Below, in pieces: positions 1-10,144 of a stretch of DNA of 64,000 nucleotides (position 1 is its first letter; each line of letters begins with the position of its first letter). The stretch comes from Sphingorhabdus sp. YGSMI21 (GTDB lineage Bacteria > Pseudomonadota > Alphaproteobacteria > Sphingomonadales > Sphingomonadaceae): positions 2,867,001-2,931,000 of the forward strand of contig NZ_CP022548.1 of the NCBI RefSeq assembly GCF_002776575.1. The letters are read 5' to 3'. The notes under the pieces are model-generated. The model was not told where the DNA came from, did no database searches, and saw only the letters and a program-made list of their open reading frames with translations. The translations under genes and the position numbers were made by a program.

Positions 1-1
1 G

Positions 2-496
2 CATCGAATTCCGGTTGAAATTGCAGAAGGCACCGTTCTTTCCTTAAGCGCCGGCATTCATAGCCAGTTGATCAAGGACATTATTGTTTCTTTCGCCCCG
101 CATTTTGCACCAGGAAGTCGGCTTGTATATGCAGGTGATACCGGTGAAAAAATGGGGTATTTTGATTCTGAGCGGTTGGCAAGTTTGGGCGTAACGGTTG
201 ATGAGCATGGAAAAATGCCGGATGTAGTGCTTCACTTTGAGTCTAAAAACTGGTTGATCTTGGCAGAAGCGGTTACCAGTCATGGCCCGGTTGACGGAAA
301 AAGACACGCTGAGCTAATGGAATTATTTGATTGCTCATCAGCTGGACTAGTTTACGTAACTGCGTTCCCCTCTCGCTCGGTCATGGGACGATATCTCTCA
401 GAAATAGCATGGGAAACTGAGGTGTGGGTGGCCGATTCTCCTACTCATCTAATCCATTTTAACGGCGAGCGTTTTCTTGGTCCGTATGTTGATTGA
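2..496 (+). CDS. BsuBI/PstI-family type II restriction endonuclease, 3' part
   Basis: This is the C-terminal part of a type II restriction endonuclease that cleaves DNA in the cytoplasm. The frame is open from base 2 without a stop, so the gene begins before the window. The TTG at 68 is internal. Visible family blocks are GDTGEKMGYFD, then MPDVVLHF, KNWLILAEAVTSHGP and GKRHAEL, and finally the C-terminal WVADSPTHLIHFNGERFLG. The acidic and lysine residues in the PDVV/EAV/K stretch fit a PD-(D/E)XK-type nuclease core. Named members of the family cut CTGCAG, but the specificity here cannot be read from sequence. A cognate DNA methyltransferase would be expected upstream, outside the window. The stretch is visibly AT-richer than lepA downstream, which fits horizontal acquisition. 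The family call is firm; activity is unknown. Confidence 0.9.
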   Translation, partial: HRIPVEIAEGTVLSLSAGIHSQLIKDIIVSFAPHFAPGSRLVYAGDTGEKMGYFDSERLASLGVTVDEHGKMPDVVLHFESKNWLILAEAVTSHGPVDGKRHAELMELFDCSSAGLVYVTAFPSRSVMGRYLSEIAWETEVWVADSPTHLIHFNGERFLGPYVD

Positions 497-1128
497 GTCA
501 ATTTCGAAGTCAGTAACGTTTATATCACACCTTCCCAAGACCGACCGGATCATGAAGGAAATCAATCTGCCGTTCGACTGATTTTCCTCCCTGCCGCGCA
601 GCGGTGGGGAGGGGAACCGTCCGCAGGATGGTGGAGGGGGCGGTTGGGTTTGGTCGTGGCCTTTGGGGGGCGAGATGATTTTCGGAGGGTTTTTGTTGCC
701 GGACGTGTGCCTCCGTCGCGCCTTCGGCACGCCACCTCCCCATTGCTTTGCAACGGGGAGGAAATGGGTGCTCCAAGGTTCTTTCCTACACATGCCTGCC
801 TATGCCATATCCTTGGACGGCTCTTTGACAATCAAATCCTCCTCCGCCCCTATCTGCAAAAGCGGAGTGGGAAGGCTCGCCGCTGCCCGCTGCTTTCCCC
901 CTTCTCACCTCGTTCAGACTCTCTGCTCCAAAACTGAACAAGCGGCTTTTGCGGACCGGCGCTGCTGCCGAAATCCCGCCCGAAAAACCCCGGAAGTTTT
1001 CAAATTCATAACAGTGTAAAGTTTGTAAAGTTCGATTGGCGGCGCGGGATGAAATCGCCGTGAAGATGTCGGACGCGGGGCGGACGTTTCCTGCTGACAA
1101 GGGCTTGCGCCCCTGCTAACGGCTGGCC
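497..1128. other. Intergenic region before lepA
   Basis: No supported gene lies in this 630-base gap between the restriction gene and lepA. The overlapping open frames on both strands have no conserved features and look like GC-driven shadows. The first half holds a palindromic repeat (see 585-770). The second half is pyrimidine-rich and ends in an AT-rich stretch around 1000-1035, which may carry the lepA promoter. I could not pick a convincing -35/-10 pair: TTGACA at 825-830 has only a poor -10 partner. Confidence 0.5.
585..770. repeat. GC-rich palindromic intergenic repeat
   Basis: There are two related hairpins about 120 bases apart: CCTCCCT...GGGGAGG near 587-613 and CCTCCCC...GGGGAGG at 735-761. 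Between them lie G-rich tracts. The two hairpins face each other as imperfect inverted copies, a common form of non-coding repeat in sphingomonad genomes. Copy number elsewhere cannot be assessed here. Confidence 0.5.
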
Positions 1129-2934
<1,806 letters not shown>

Positions 2935-2937
2935 GTC

Positions 2938-2966
2938 ACCGCCCGGACGGGAATCGAACGCCCGAT
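2938..2966 (-). other. tRNA 3'-end-like fragment
   Basis: Read on the minus strand, this stretch resembles the T-arm and acceptor end of a tRNA (GTTCGATTCCCGTCCGGGC). The rest of a tRNA is absent: no anticodon arm or 5' acceptor strand can be found upstream on that strand, and the T-stem pairs poorly because of an extra base. It could be a degraded tRNA or an attachment-site remnant of a past integration event. This is tentative. Confidence 0.25.
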
Positions 2967-3087
2967 TTGTTTCACATTATTTCCCAGTGCAACTATGGTA
3001 AATAGTGTTGAAACTAATTGTAACATCTCATATGTTGCACCTGCGAGACACGCATCAGGGTCGCATCTGATTTGCGGGAAGCACCCA

Positions 3088-3303
3088 ATGTTCGATTTTT
3101 TTGAAACAAGTTATCGTCGGGCGAAAGATGCACGGGAGGTAAAGTCCTATTTCGCCAAATATGGCGAGCAGGCTATTGATATTCTGGCCGAACGGGCGAG
3201 CGACAGGGATCTGTCGAGGCGGGACCGGCGGCATTGGCGGCGGCTGGCGCGGAAGGCGCGGCGGCGGCGGAGCCAACTGGTCACGCAACTGAATACCGGC
3301 TGA
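3088..3303 (+). CDS. Small basic protein of unknown function
   Basis: This 71-residue protein starts MFDFFETSYRRAKDAREV. Its middle is hydrophilic and helical, and its C-terminal part is dense in arginine (SRRDRRHWRRLARKARRRR), suggesting nucleic-acid or ribosome association, though this is only inference. The ATG at 3088 is preceded by TGCGGGAAG, a fair ribosome-binding site. An upstream in-frame start at 2995 would add 31 residues that look non-coding and AT-rich, so it is not used. Its stop is two bases from the stop of the convergent methyltransferase gene. No family is recognised. Confidence 0.6.
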   Translation: MFDFFETSYRRAKDAREVKSYFAKYGEQAIDILAERASDRDLSRRDRRHWRRLARKARRRRSQLVTQLNTG

Positions 3304-3305
3304 GA

Positions 3306-4097
3306 TCAACCGCTGTCCCGCTGATAGGGGCAGGGCGTGATGTCGCCGGGCTTTATGGCAGGCCCCTTGGCCCGGAAACGCGCGAAATAGCCGCCGAGCT
3401 CGGGGCGCTCCATGAAGCCGACCAGTTCGTAGCCGACGGCCTCGAATTCGCAGAACAGCTGCTTCGGCGGTATGCCGTGCTGCGTCACGTCGCGGTTGAC
3501 GTCGACCACGATCACCTCGCCGGCACCATCATCTCTCGCCTTGTCGAGCAGGGCCGGACGCAGGCGCGAGAGGAAGGCATAGGGTTCGCGTACCTCGTGA
3601 TACATGTGGACCAGGAATATCCGGTCGAAACTATTCTCCGGCAGCCGCGGATCGTCCGGCGCGCCGAGCTTGATCGAGACATTGTCCAGGCTCTCCCGGT
3701 TGACGCGCTCGGCCAACCGGTCGATCGCTTCCTCGTCGATGTCCTGCGCCAGTACCCGGCCCGCCGCACCCACTTTCTCGGCCAGCCGCACGGTATAATA
3801 GCCTTCGCCGGCCCCGATATCGGCGACCGTCATGCCCGGCTCCAGCCCCGCGGCCTTCATGATCTCCTCGGCCTCGCCGCGCTTGTCGCGGGCGGTTTCG
3901 GTCGACCATTGATTGCCGGCCAGTTCCGACACCGGCCGTGACGCCGGCGGATAGGCGCGCGCGGTCTCTGCGCGCATCTCATCCTCGTCGGGCAGCCTCT
4001 TGCAGGCGCCGAGCGGCGCGGTCAGCAGCAGCAGGGCAGACAGGCCGGCCATCAGGCGGGCAGGCGGCAGCGCGGTCCGGGCGGTGATATTCATCAT
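3306..4097 (-). CDS. Lipoprotein-type class I SAM-dependent methyltransferase
   Basis: The protein has a class I Rossmann methyltransferase domain. The SAM-binding motif I, VADIGAGEGYYTVRL, is followed by acidic residues of motif II (AQDIDEEAIDRL) and a motif IV-like block, FDRIFLVHMYHEV. The N-terminus from the double ATG (4097/4094) carries a hydrophobic stretch ending LTAPLGAC, a lipobox with the lipidated Cys at about residue 32. The protein is therefore predicted to be exported and anchored in the outer or inner membrane, odd for a SAM enzyme. An in-frame TTG at 4133 would extend it by 12 residues before the signal peptide. The substrate is unknown. The call as a methyltransferase-fold lipoprotein is good; catalytic function is unproven. 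Confidence 0.85.
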   Translation of the reverse strand: MMNITARTALPPARLMAGLSALLLLTAPLGACKRLPDEDEMRAETARAYPPASRPVSELAGNQWSTETARDKRGEAEEIMKAAGLEPGMTVADIGAGEGYYTVRLAEKVGAAGRVLAQDIDEEAIDRLAERVNRESLDNVSIKLGAPDDPRLPENSFDRIFLVHMYHEVREPYAFLSRLRPALLDKARDDGAGEVIVVDVNRDVTQHGIPPKQLFCEFEAVGYELVGFMERPELGGYFARFRAKGPAIKPGDITPCPYQRDSG

Positions 4098-4513
4098 CAC
4101 CGGAAGACTAGGGGAGCGCACCGTCCGGTTCAATCCCTGTTTGCACCCCTCCAGCGGGATGGCATTGTATCAAGCGCTGGCGCTTATGGTCGGTTGAAAT
4201 ATTGACCGGTAATATAAAGCGTAGCGCCCGGTCGAGAAGCACCAGGGTCACACGGATCACACCCCCTAAGGCTGAAACAGATATTGTGTGAATAAAATTA
4301 TATAAGGTATTGATATAGAATTATATATTGAGAAATTATATACTTAGTCGGCGCGGCTGCGCGATCGGTTGGCGATTGTCTTTCAAAAGGTCCGCGGGTC
4401 ATTTCTGCCTCCATTATGGGCAGCAGGATAATGATCCGCAACCATGTAGGAAAGCGGTTTTCGCGTCGTGCCAGCTATCGCCGGTAGGTTCAAACCGCTC
4501 TCCCAAATTATTC
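4098..4513. other. Intergenic region with AT-rich block
   Basis: No gene is supported here. The stretch from about 4280 to 4345 is strikingly AT-rich (runs such as AAATTATATA and GAATTATATATTGA) against a GC-rich background. It lies between the start of the lipoprotein methyltransferase (minus) and the 3' end of the molybdenum enzyme operon (minus). It may contain promoter elements for the methyltransferase gene, but no clear -35/-10 pair was assigned. Confidence 0.4.
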
Positions 4514-6721
4514 CTATTTGTCGGGCAATCCCGCCAGCAGCTTGTCGAGCGTAGCAGGATAGTCCCGCACCCGGATCCCGGTCGCATTATAGATCGCATT
4601 GGTGACCGCGGCGGCAGCACCGCAGATGCCCAGTTCGCCGATTCCCTTGGCCTGGATCGGGCTGGCGAATTCGTCACGCTCCTTGAGCAGGACAACCTCG
4701 ATCTGCGGCACGTCCAGATTGACCGGGATATGATATTCGGCGAGATCGTGGTTGACGATATGGCCGTCGCGCTTGTCGAAGGCCAGCTCTTCGGTCAGCG
4801 CGCTGCCGAGGCCCCAGATCATGCCGCCATAGCATTGCGATGTCGCGGTCTTCTCGTTCAATATCCGCCCCGCGCCAAATACGCCGAGCATCCGCTTTAC
4901 CCGTGTTTCCCCGGTGATCGCATTGACCGCAACTTCGGCAAAATAGGAACCGTAGGTCGCTTGTTGCCAGTCCTCCAGCGTCTTGCCGGGTTCGATATGG
5001 CCAATCGCGGAAATTTCTTCTCCGTCCAATATGTCCGCAAGCGACCGCGCCGAATCTCCCTTTCCGGCCTTGCCGTCTGCAAGATCGAGATCACCTTCAT
5101 CGCTGCGCAGCTTGTCGGCGAGTTTGCGGCGGATTTCCTCGCAGGCCAGAAAGACCGCCGAGCCGGAAGAGGAGGCGCCCCAGGACCCGCCCGAGCCCGG
5201 TCCCGCCGGAAAATCGGTGTCACCAAGCTTCGTTTCAACCTTGTCCGCCGGTAGACCCAGCATGTCGCAGGCAATCTGCGTCAGTATCGCGTAGGTTCCG
5301 GTGCCGATGTCGGTCATGTCGGTTTCGACCACGGCGCTTCCGTCTGCCAGCAATGTGACCTTGGCCTTGGCTTCGGACAGGACATTGATCCGGGCGGCGC
5401 CAGCCATGCCGTGACCGATCAGCCAGTCGCCTTCTCGTGTTGCGCCGGGTTTGCGGTTGCGCTTGTCCCATCCGAACAGTTTTGCGCCCTCGTCGAGCGC
5501 CTCGGTAAACCGGCGCGACGAATAAGGGATATCCTTCTCCGGATGCTGTTCGGGAATATTGCGCTTTCTGAGCTCGACCGGATCGATACCGGCGGCTTCC
5601 GCCAGTTCGTCCATCGCATTTTCCAGCACCTGCATGCCGACCGCTTCGCCCGGCGCGCGGACCGAGCCGCCGCAGGTTCGGTTGAGCCGCGCGACTTCGA
5701 TGCCGAGCTTGCGATTCTTTCCACCGTACAAGAAATGGGTCGCCTGGGTGACCGGTTCGTAAAATTCCTCGCCCGGCAGATTGGAAACCAGACATTCGTG
5801 CCCGAGGCCGGTCAGAACACCGTCCTCGCCGCAGGACAGCCGCACATGCTGCCGGGTTTCGGAGCGGCGCATAGTGGCTTCGAATACCTGCTGGCGCGAC
5901 AGGGTCACACAGACAGGCCGACCGATTTCTTTCGCCGCAATAGCCGCCGCGACCGCTTCCGGTGAAAGACCGAGTTTCGAGCCAAAGCCGCCACCGACAA
6001 AGGGCGAAAGCATACGGATATTATCCGCGCTGATATGCAGCGCGTCGGCCAGTTCGTTGATGTTGAAATTCAGCATCTGGTAGCTGCCGCGCAGGGTCAG
6101 CTTGTCGCCGTCCCAGCTGGCGATAGCGCAATGCGGCTCCATCGCGGCGCTGTTATGGCCGGGCGTGCGATAGACCTGATCCACGGTGAAAGCGGCGTCG
6201 CGCATCGCCTGATCAAGGTCGCCCTGATCCAGCTGGTCATCCTCGGGCTTGTCTGTTTCCGTGTCGGCTGCCTCCGGGTCAAAAGCCGCATTGCCTTCGG
6301 TTTCGTAGCCGATTTTCAGATCGTTCGCGGCATGGCGCGCCTGTTCGAAAGTGTCGCCTACCACCAGTGCGATCGGCTGGCCGAAATAATCGACCTGCTT
6401 CGATCCCTGCGGGGGTGCTTCATTGGCACCGCCTTGCGCCGGTCGCCGCAGCAGGCGATCGTCGGTGATCACGGCGTGTATCGCATCGTCCCCCAGAATC
6501 TCGTCGCTGGCCACATCGGTGACGCGGCCCTTGGAGATCGTCGCGCGCGCCAGAACTCCGTGGACCATGTCCGGGACGTCCCATTCGTGCGCATAGGTTG
6601 CCTGGCCGGAGACCTTGAGCGGGCCGTCGGGGCGGTCCATCGCTGTCCCGACCAGTCCCTGACGCATATCATCCAGACGGTTGCGAGAGTCCGGTTTGTC
6701 CATTTTCCGATGCGCGTTCAT
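4514..6721 (-). CDS. paoC: Molybdopterin-binding subunit of xanthine dehydrogenase-family (PaoC-like) oxidoreductase
   Basis: This is the large Mo-cofactor subunit of an aldehyde-oxidase/xanthine-dehydrogenase-type hydroxylase, 735 residues long and closest in layout to PaoC (YagR) of the heterotrimeric PaoABC aldehyde oxidoreductase. The N-terminal domain starts around [20 protein letters not shown]. Cofactor-binding blocks include [11 protein letters not shown] and [14 protein letters not shown]. The C-terminal [14 protein letters not shown] contains the conserved catalytic Glu. The start ATG overlaps the stop of the FAD subunit by four bases (ATGA), so it is the last gene of a three-gene operon. 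Likely substrates are aldehydes, but the exact one cannot be read. No signal peptide is present. Confidence 0.92.
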   Translation of the reverse strand: MNAHRKMDKPDSRNRLDDMRQGLVGTAMDRPDGPLKVSGQATYAHEWDVPDMVHGVLARATISKGRVTDVASDEILGDDAIHAVITDDRLLRRPAQGGANEAPPQGSKQVDYFGQPIALVVGDTFEQARHAANDLKIGYETEGNAAFDPEAADTETDKPEDDQLDQGDLDQAMRDAAFTVDQVYRTPGHNSAAMEPHCAIASWDGDKLTLRGSYQMLNFNINELADALHISADNIRMLSPFVGGGFGSKLGLSPEAVAAAIAAKEIGRPVCVTLSRQQVFEATMRRSETRQHVRLSCGEDGVLTGLGHECLVSNLPGEEFYEPVTQATHFLYGGKNRKLGIEVARLNRTCGGSVRAPGEAVGMQVLENAMDELAEAAGIDPVELRKRNIPEQHPEKDIPYSSRRFTEALDEGAKLFGWDKRNRKPGATREGDWLIGHGMAGAARINVLSEAKAKVTLLADGSAVVETDMTDIGTGTYAILTQIACDMLGLPADKVETKLGDTDFPAGPGSGGSWGASSSGSAVFLACEEIRRKLADKLRSDEGDLDLADGKAGKGDSARSLADILDGEEISAIGHIEPGKTLEDWQQATYGSYFAEVAVNAITGETRVKRMLGVFGAGRILNEKTATSQCYGGMIWGLGSALTEELAFDKRDGHIVNHDLAEYHIPVNLDVPQIEVVLLKERDEFASPIQAKGIGELGICGAAAAVTNAIYNATGIRVRDYPATLDKLLAGLPDK

Positions 6722-7707
6722 GATGCGGCTCCTGTCTGTGTCGCTTCTTTCAGGACGGAAATCAGAACGCGTCTGGTCAGCGGTATCTTGAAATCATTGC
6801 TGCCATAGCCCTGCGCTTCGGCGAGCAATTGGTCGGCGGCCTTGCCGAACAGTTCGGCGGAAGGCTGTTGTCCGACCAGCAATTCCTCAACCGCTTCGTC
6901 ACGCCATGGCTTGTGGGCCAGTCCGCCAAAAGCCAGCGCGACGCCGTCTATTGTGTTACCGTCCATCTTTACGATGGCAGCCACTGAACAAAGCGCGAAA
7001 GCGTAAGAGGCGCGATCGCGGACCTTCTGGTAAATCTGTTTGCCCTCGACCCGAGGTGGCAGGATCACCGCGGTGATCAGGTCGCCGGGCTCGAGGATAT
7101 TGTCCTTCTCCGGATGGTCTCCGGGCAGCAGGTGAAATTCCTGCACCGGAACGTGCCGGATATCGCCGGCTTTGTCCTCGATTTCGACCTCGGCGTCCAG
7201 AGCCGTCATCGCCACCGCCATGTCGCCGGGATAGGTGGCTATGCAGGCGTCGCTCGCGCCCAAAATGGCGTGGATACGGTTGAAACCTTCCATCGCTTGA
7301 CAGCCGGAGCCCGGCTCGCGTTTGTTGCAGGGCATCGCGGTATCGTAGAAATAGTAGCAGCGAGTACGCTGGCACAGATTACCCCCGGTGGTTGCCTTGT
7401 TGCGCAGTTGCCCGCTCGCGCCGGCAAGAATGGCGCGCGACAGGACAGGGTAATCATCACGGATGCGCTTATCGGCGGCGCAATCGCTGTTGGTCACCAA
7501 AGCGCCGATCCGCAGACCGCCATCATCGGTCTCGCCGATCTGGGAGAGATCGAGCCGGTTGATATCGACGAGCTTGTCGGGTGCCATCACCTCGAGCTTC
7601 ATCAGGTCGAGCAAATTGGTACCGCCGGCGATGAAGGTCGCATTATTTGCTGCCTGGGCGGTTGCATCGCCGCGCTCGGTGGCTCTCGCATATTCAAAGG
7701 GCTTCAT
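6718..7707 (-). CDS. paoB: FAD-binding subunit of xanthine dehydrogenase-family (PaoB-like) oxidoreductase
   Basis: This 329-residue FAD subunit transfers electrons from the Fe-S subunit in the same complex. FAD-binding blocks [13 protein letters not shown] and [14 protein letters not shown] are present. It carries Cys112, Cys117, Cys127 and Cys136, the cysteine-rich insertion that in PaoB binds an extra [4Fe-4S] cluster and is missing from ordinary xanthine-dehydrogenase FAD subunits. The ATG at 7707 overlaps the end of the upstream gene by ATGA. The longer open frame upstream is only a shadow of that gene. It is the middle gene of the operon. The PaoB-type call is strong because of the cysteine pattern. 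Confidence 0.92.
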   Translation of the reverse strand: MKPFEYARATERGDATAQAANNATFIAGGTNLLDLMKLEVMAPDKLVDINRLDLSQIGETDDGGLRIGALVTNSDCAADKRIRDDYPVLSRAILAGASGQLRNKATTGGNLCQRTRCYYFYDTAMPCNKREPGSGCQAMEGFNRIHAILGASDACIATYPGDMAVAMTALDAEVEIEDKAGDIRHVPVQEFHLLPGDHPEKDNILEPGDLITAVILPPRVEGKQIYQKVRDRASYAFALCSVAAIVKMDGNTIDGVALAFGGLAHKPWRDEAVEELLVGQQPSAELFGKAADQLLAEAQGYGSNDFKIPLTRRVLISVLKEATQTGAAS

Positions 7708-8213
7708 GACTGTTCTCCGGCGGCCTGACGGATCGCATTGACGATATTGGGATAGGCGGCGCAGCGACAGAGATTGCCACTCATCCGTTCCGATATTTCT
7801 TCGTCGCTCAATTCTGCGGGACCGTCGAGATCGTCGGAAACAAAGCTCGGCCATCCGGCCTTGGCTTCCTCGATCATCGCCGTGGCGGAGCAGATCTGGC
7901 CCGGCGTGCAATAGCCGCACTGGAAACCGTCATGCGCGACAAAGGCCGATTGCAGAGCCGACAGATTGTCCGGCTGGCCTATGCCCTCGATCGTCGTGAT
8001 TTCGTCACCGTCATGCATGCATGCGAGGGTCAGGCAGGAATTGACCCGCCGTCCCTCGACGATGACGGTGCAGGCACCGCACTGGCCATGATCGCAGCCC
8101 TTCTTGGTTCCGGTTAGCCCGAGATGGTTGCGCAGCGCATCGAGCAAAGTAACTCGGCTGTCGGCCTCCAGCTTGTGCGTTTTCCCGTTTACGACAAGTT
8201 CGGTGCTTTCCAT
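7704..8213 (-). CDS. paoA: [2Fe-2S] subunit of xanthine dehydrogenase-family (PaoA-like) oxidoreductase
   Basis: This 169-residue iron-sulfur subunit has two [2Fe-2S] sites. The plant-ferredoxin type site uses Cys40, Cys45, Cys48 and Cys60 ([10 protein letters not shown]...NSC). The second site uses Cys99/Cys102 and Cys149/Cys151 (CGYC...CRC). The start at 8213 is chosen because GGAAGGA lies nine bases upstream and [11 protein letters not shown] aligns with the domain start. The E. coli counterpart PaoA has a Tat signal that exports the complex. Here neither this start nor the longer frame upstream shows a twin-arginine plus hydrophobic segment, so a cytoplasmic enzyme is inferred. It is the first gene of the operon. 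Confidence 0.93.
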   Translation of the reverse strand: MESTELVVNGKTHKLEADSRVTLLDALRNHLGLTGTKKGCDHGQCGACTVIVEGRRVNSCLTLACMHDGDEITTIEGIGQPDNLSALQSAFVAHDGFQCGYCTPGQICSATAMIEEAKAGWPSFVSDDLDGPAELSDEEISERMSGNLCRCAAYPNIVNAIRQAAGEQS

Positions 8214-8454
8214 TTGACGGCGTCCTTCCCAAGAGTGGCGACGTGACATGCGCGAGCTGGCCAGAGACAAGGTCTCGTATCTGTGACGATGGTCAGCTGC
8301 GGGTCGATATCGCGTAGAGTCTGCCTGTCCTACGTTTTGGGCGGGCCATTGGTTCCATTCGGATTGGATTTAGGCGCGGCTTGGGGACGAGGTGTAGCCG
8401 TGGCGTGGGTGCGCGGGTGGTGGTTTCTGGCTTGAAAATTAAGGTTGAACCGTT

Positions 8455-8526
8455 CCGTTCGTGCTGAGCTTGTCGAAGCATGGTGCTCGGATAGACGCGG
8501 TCCTTCGACGGCCTCAGGACGAACGG
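8455..8526. repeat. CCGTTCG-type palindromic repeat
   Basis: The outer arms are CCGTTC at 8455-8460 and GAACGG at 8521-8526. The inner blocks GCTGAGCTTGTCGAAGCA and TCCTTCGACGGCCTCAGGAC are inverted relatives of each other. The same family recurs at 55463-55533, 57474-57544 and 57560-57631 in this window. Confidence 0.8.
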
Positions 8527-8541
8527 GGTGGGGGCATGGTC

Positions 8542-8690
8542 TTGTTCCCCCGCGCAGGCAGGGGGCATCTCGTGTCTTTCCAAGGTTAAAGAATGGAGGG
8601 GAGACAGCGCTCAAGCTGCCGCGCAGCTCGATCTACAACCAATGTTTGCCGGCTGTATTTCTGGAGATGGGCCCCTGCCTGCGCATGGGC
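8542..8690. repeat. Degenerate relative of the CCCGCGAAGGCGGGG repeat family
   Basis: CCCCCGCGCAGGCAGGGGG near 8547-8565 and a block reading GGAGATGGGCCCCTGCCTG near 8662-8682 match the layout of the repeat inside ligA (53440-53522), but with decayed arms and a longer middle. It is probably an eroded copy. Confidence 0.35.
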
Positions 8691-8699
8691 GAAAGCTCC

Positions 8700-9827
8700 C
8701 TAATCCACATCCTCGACATCGACCGCTTCGCCCGTCACCTTCTGTGCGAGCGTCGCGGCGATGAAATCGTCCAGCGCGCCGTCGAGCACATCGCCGGGCG
8801 CGCTGCTCGTGTGGCCGGTGCGCAGGTCCTTGACCATCTGATAGGGTTGCAGGACGTAGGAGCGGATCTGGTGGCCCCAGCCGATTTCAGTCTTGGCTTC
8901 ATATTCGCCCGAGGCTTCGGCTTCGCGGCGCTGCAGTTCGGCCTCGAACAGGCGCGCTTTCAACATGCCCATCGCGGTGGCGCGGTTCTTGTGCTGGCTG
9001 CGGTCATTCTGGCTGGCGACGACTATCCCGGTCGGTTGGTGGGTGATGCGCACGGCACTGTCGGTGGTGTTGACGTGCTGGCCGCCGGAACCGGAGGCGC
9101 GATAGGTATCGATCTTGAGGTCGCTCTCGTTGATCTCGACCTCGAAACTGTCGTCGATCACCGGATAGACCCAGACGGAGGAAAAGCTGGTGTGGCGCTT
9201 GGCGGCGCTGTCATAGGGCGAGATGCGGACCAGCCGGTGCACGCCGCTTTCGGTCTTGGCATAGCCATAGGCATTCTCGCCCTTGACCTCGATCGTTGCG
9301 GATTTGATTCCGGCCTGATCCCCGGCCTGATAATCGACCATGGTGACCTTGTAGCCGCGCGCCTCGGCCCAGCGCTGGTACATGCGCAACAGCATTTCGG
9401 CCCAATCCTGGCTTTCCGTGCCGCCGGCGCCGGCGTGGATTTCGATATAGGTGTCGAGGCCGTCGGCTTCGCCGGAGAGCAAAGCCTTGACCTTGTCACG
9501 GTCGGCGCGGGTCGCGAGCTTTTCCAGCGTGGCGACGCCTTCGTCGGCAAGGCCCGCGTCGCCTTCTTCCTCGGCCATTTCGATAAATTCGAGCGCGTCG
9601 TCGCGTTCCTGCTGGATTTCCTGCGCGGCGCTGATCGATTCATCGAGGCGGCGGCGTTCGGTCATCACCGCCTGGGCCGCGCTCTGGTCGTCCCACAGGG
9701 TCGGATCCTCGACCCGGGCATTGAGCTCGTCGAGACGGCGCAGCGCGACATCCCAGTTGAGGGCGGTCTTGATCAGGGTAAGAGCGGCGTCGATCCGGTC
9801 GACAAAGGCTTGCGCGTCGGCACGCAT
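8700..9827 (-). CDS. prfB: Peptide chain release factor 2
   Basis: RF2 recognises UAA/UGA stop codons and triggers peptide release on the ribosome. The protein has 375 residues, with a coiled N-terminal domain, the codon-recognition domain and the catalytic SGSGGQHVN block holding the universal GGQ. The tripeptide that reads the stop codon, usually SPF, is SPY here (VRISPYDSAAKRHTSF). The frame is uninterrupted, so the programmed +1 frameshift known from many bacterial RF2 genes is absent. The ATG at 9827 has GGAG six bases upstream; an in-frame TTG at 9839 would sit inside that site. It is a single gene, divergent from the Anbu cassette. Confidence 0.98.
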   Translation of the reverse strand: MRADAQAFVDRIDAALTLIKTALNWDVALRRLDELNARVEDPTLWDDQSAAQAVMTERRRLDESISAAQEIQQERDDALEFIEMAEEEGDAGLADEGVATLEKLATRADRDKVKALLSGEADGLDTYIEIHAGAGGTESQDWAEMLLRMYQRWAEARGYKVTMVDYQAGDQAGIKSATIEVKGENAYGYAKTESGVHRLVRISPYDSAAKRHTSFSSVWVYPVIDDSFEVEINESDLKIDTYRASGSGGQHVNTTDSAVRITHQPTGIVVASQNDRSQHKNRATAMGMLKARLFEAELQRREAEASGEYEAKTEIGWGHQIRSYVLQPYQMVKDLRTGHTSSAPGDVLDGALDDFIAATLAQKVTGEAVDVEDVD

Positions 9828-10144
9828 GATATTCTCCAAAACTAGTGGCAGCAGCGATTAGACGATATCGGCGGGAAGTAAAGTATTGTGGGGAGGGCGA
9901 AGGTGGTTTTCCTTCGCATCCTGCGGCGCTGCGAAAGGCCGCCGGGACCGGAAATCCGTCGCTATCAGCTGGACCGCAATGGCGAACGGGTTCCGTAACG
10001 TCCGTCAAGACAGGAGCGGAGCAAGATATTTCGCTCGCCCCTTTCATCCACGGAAGTCCGCTATTTCCTTTGCTATGAGCATCTTGTTGCAGTAGCCTGA
10101 CGGCGGGAGGACAGGTTTACACACTTCGCCTTGGGGGAAATGGC
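9828..10144. other. Divergent promoter region between prfB and the Anbu cassette
   Basis: This 317-base region lies between two divergent transcription units and should hold both promoters. A small hairpin GCGAAGG...CCTTCGC is at 9897-9917, without a T-run. No gene is supported and no confident promoter was assigned. Confidence 0.45.

Larger units (their letters stand above)
8214..8699. other. Intergenic region with palindromic repeats
   Basis: This 486-base gap between the paoA start and the prfB stop (both on the minus strand) contains one clear CCGTTCG-type palindrome (8455-8526) and a degenerate second repeat (8542-8690). The promoter of the pao operon should lie just above 8214. No gene is supported; the open frames here do not look coding. 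Confidence 0.5.

Noticed and set aside
585..761. Repeated hairpins considered as a CRISPR array
   Set aside because: There are only two imperfect inverted copies and no regular direct repeats or spacers.
825..853. TTGACA upstream of lepA considered as its promoter
   Set aside because: The partner at the right distance is CCCTAT, a poor -10, and the site is about 275 bases from the start codon.
9897..9917. GCGAAGG...CCTTCGC hairpin considered as a terminator
   Set aside because: It has no T-run on either strand and lies in a divergent promoter region.
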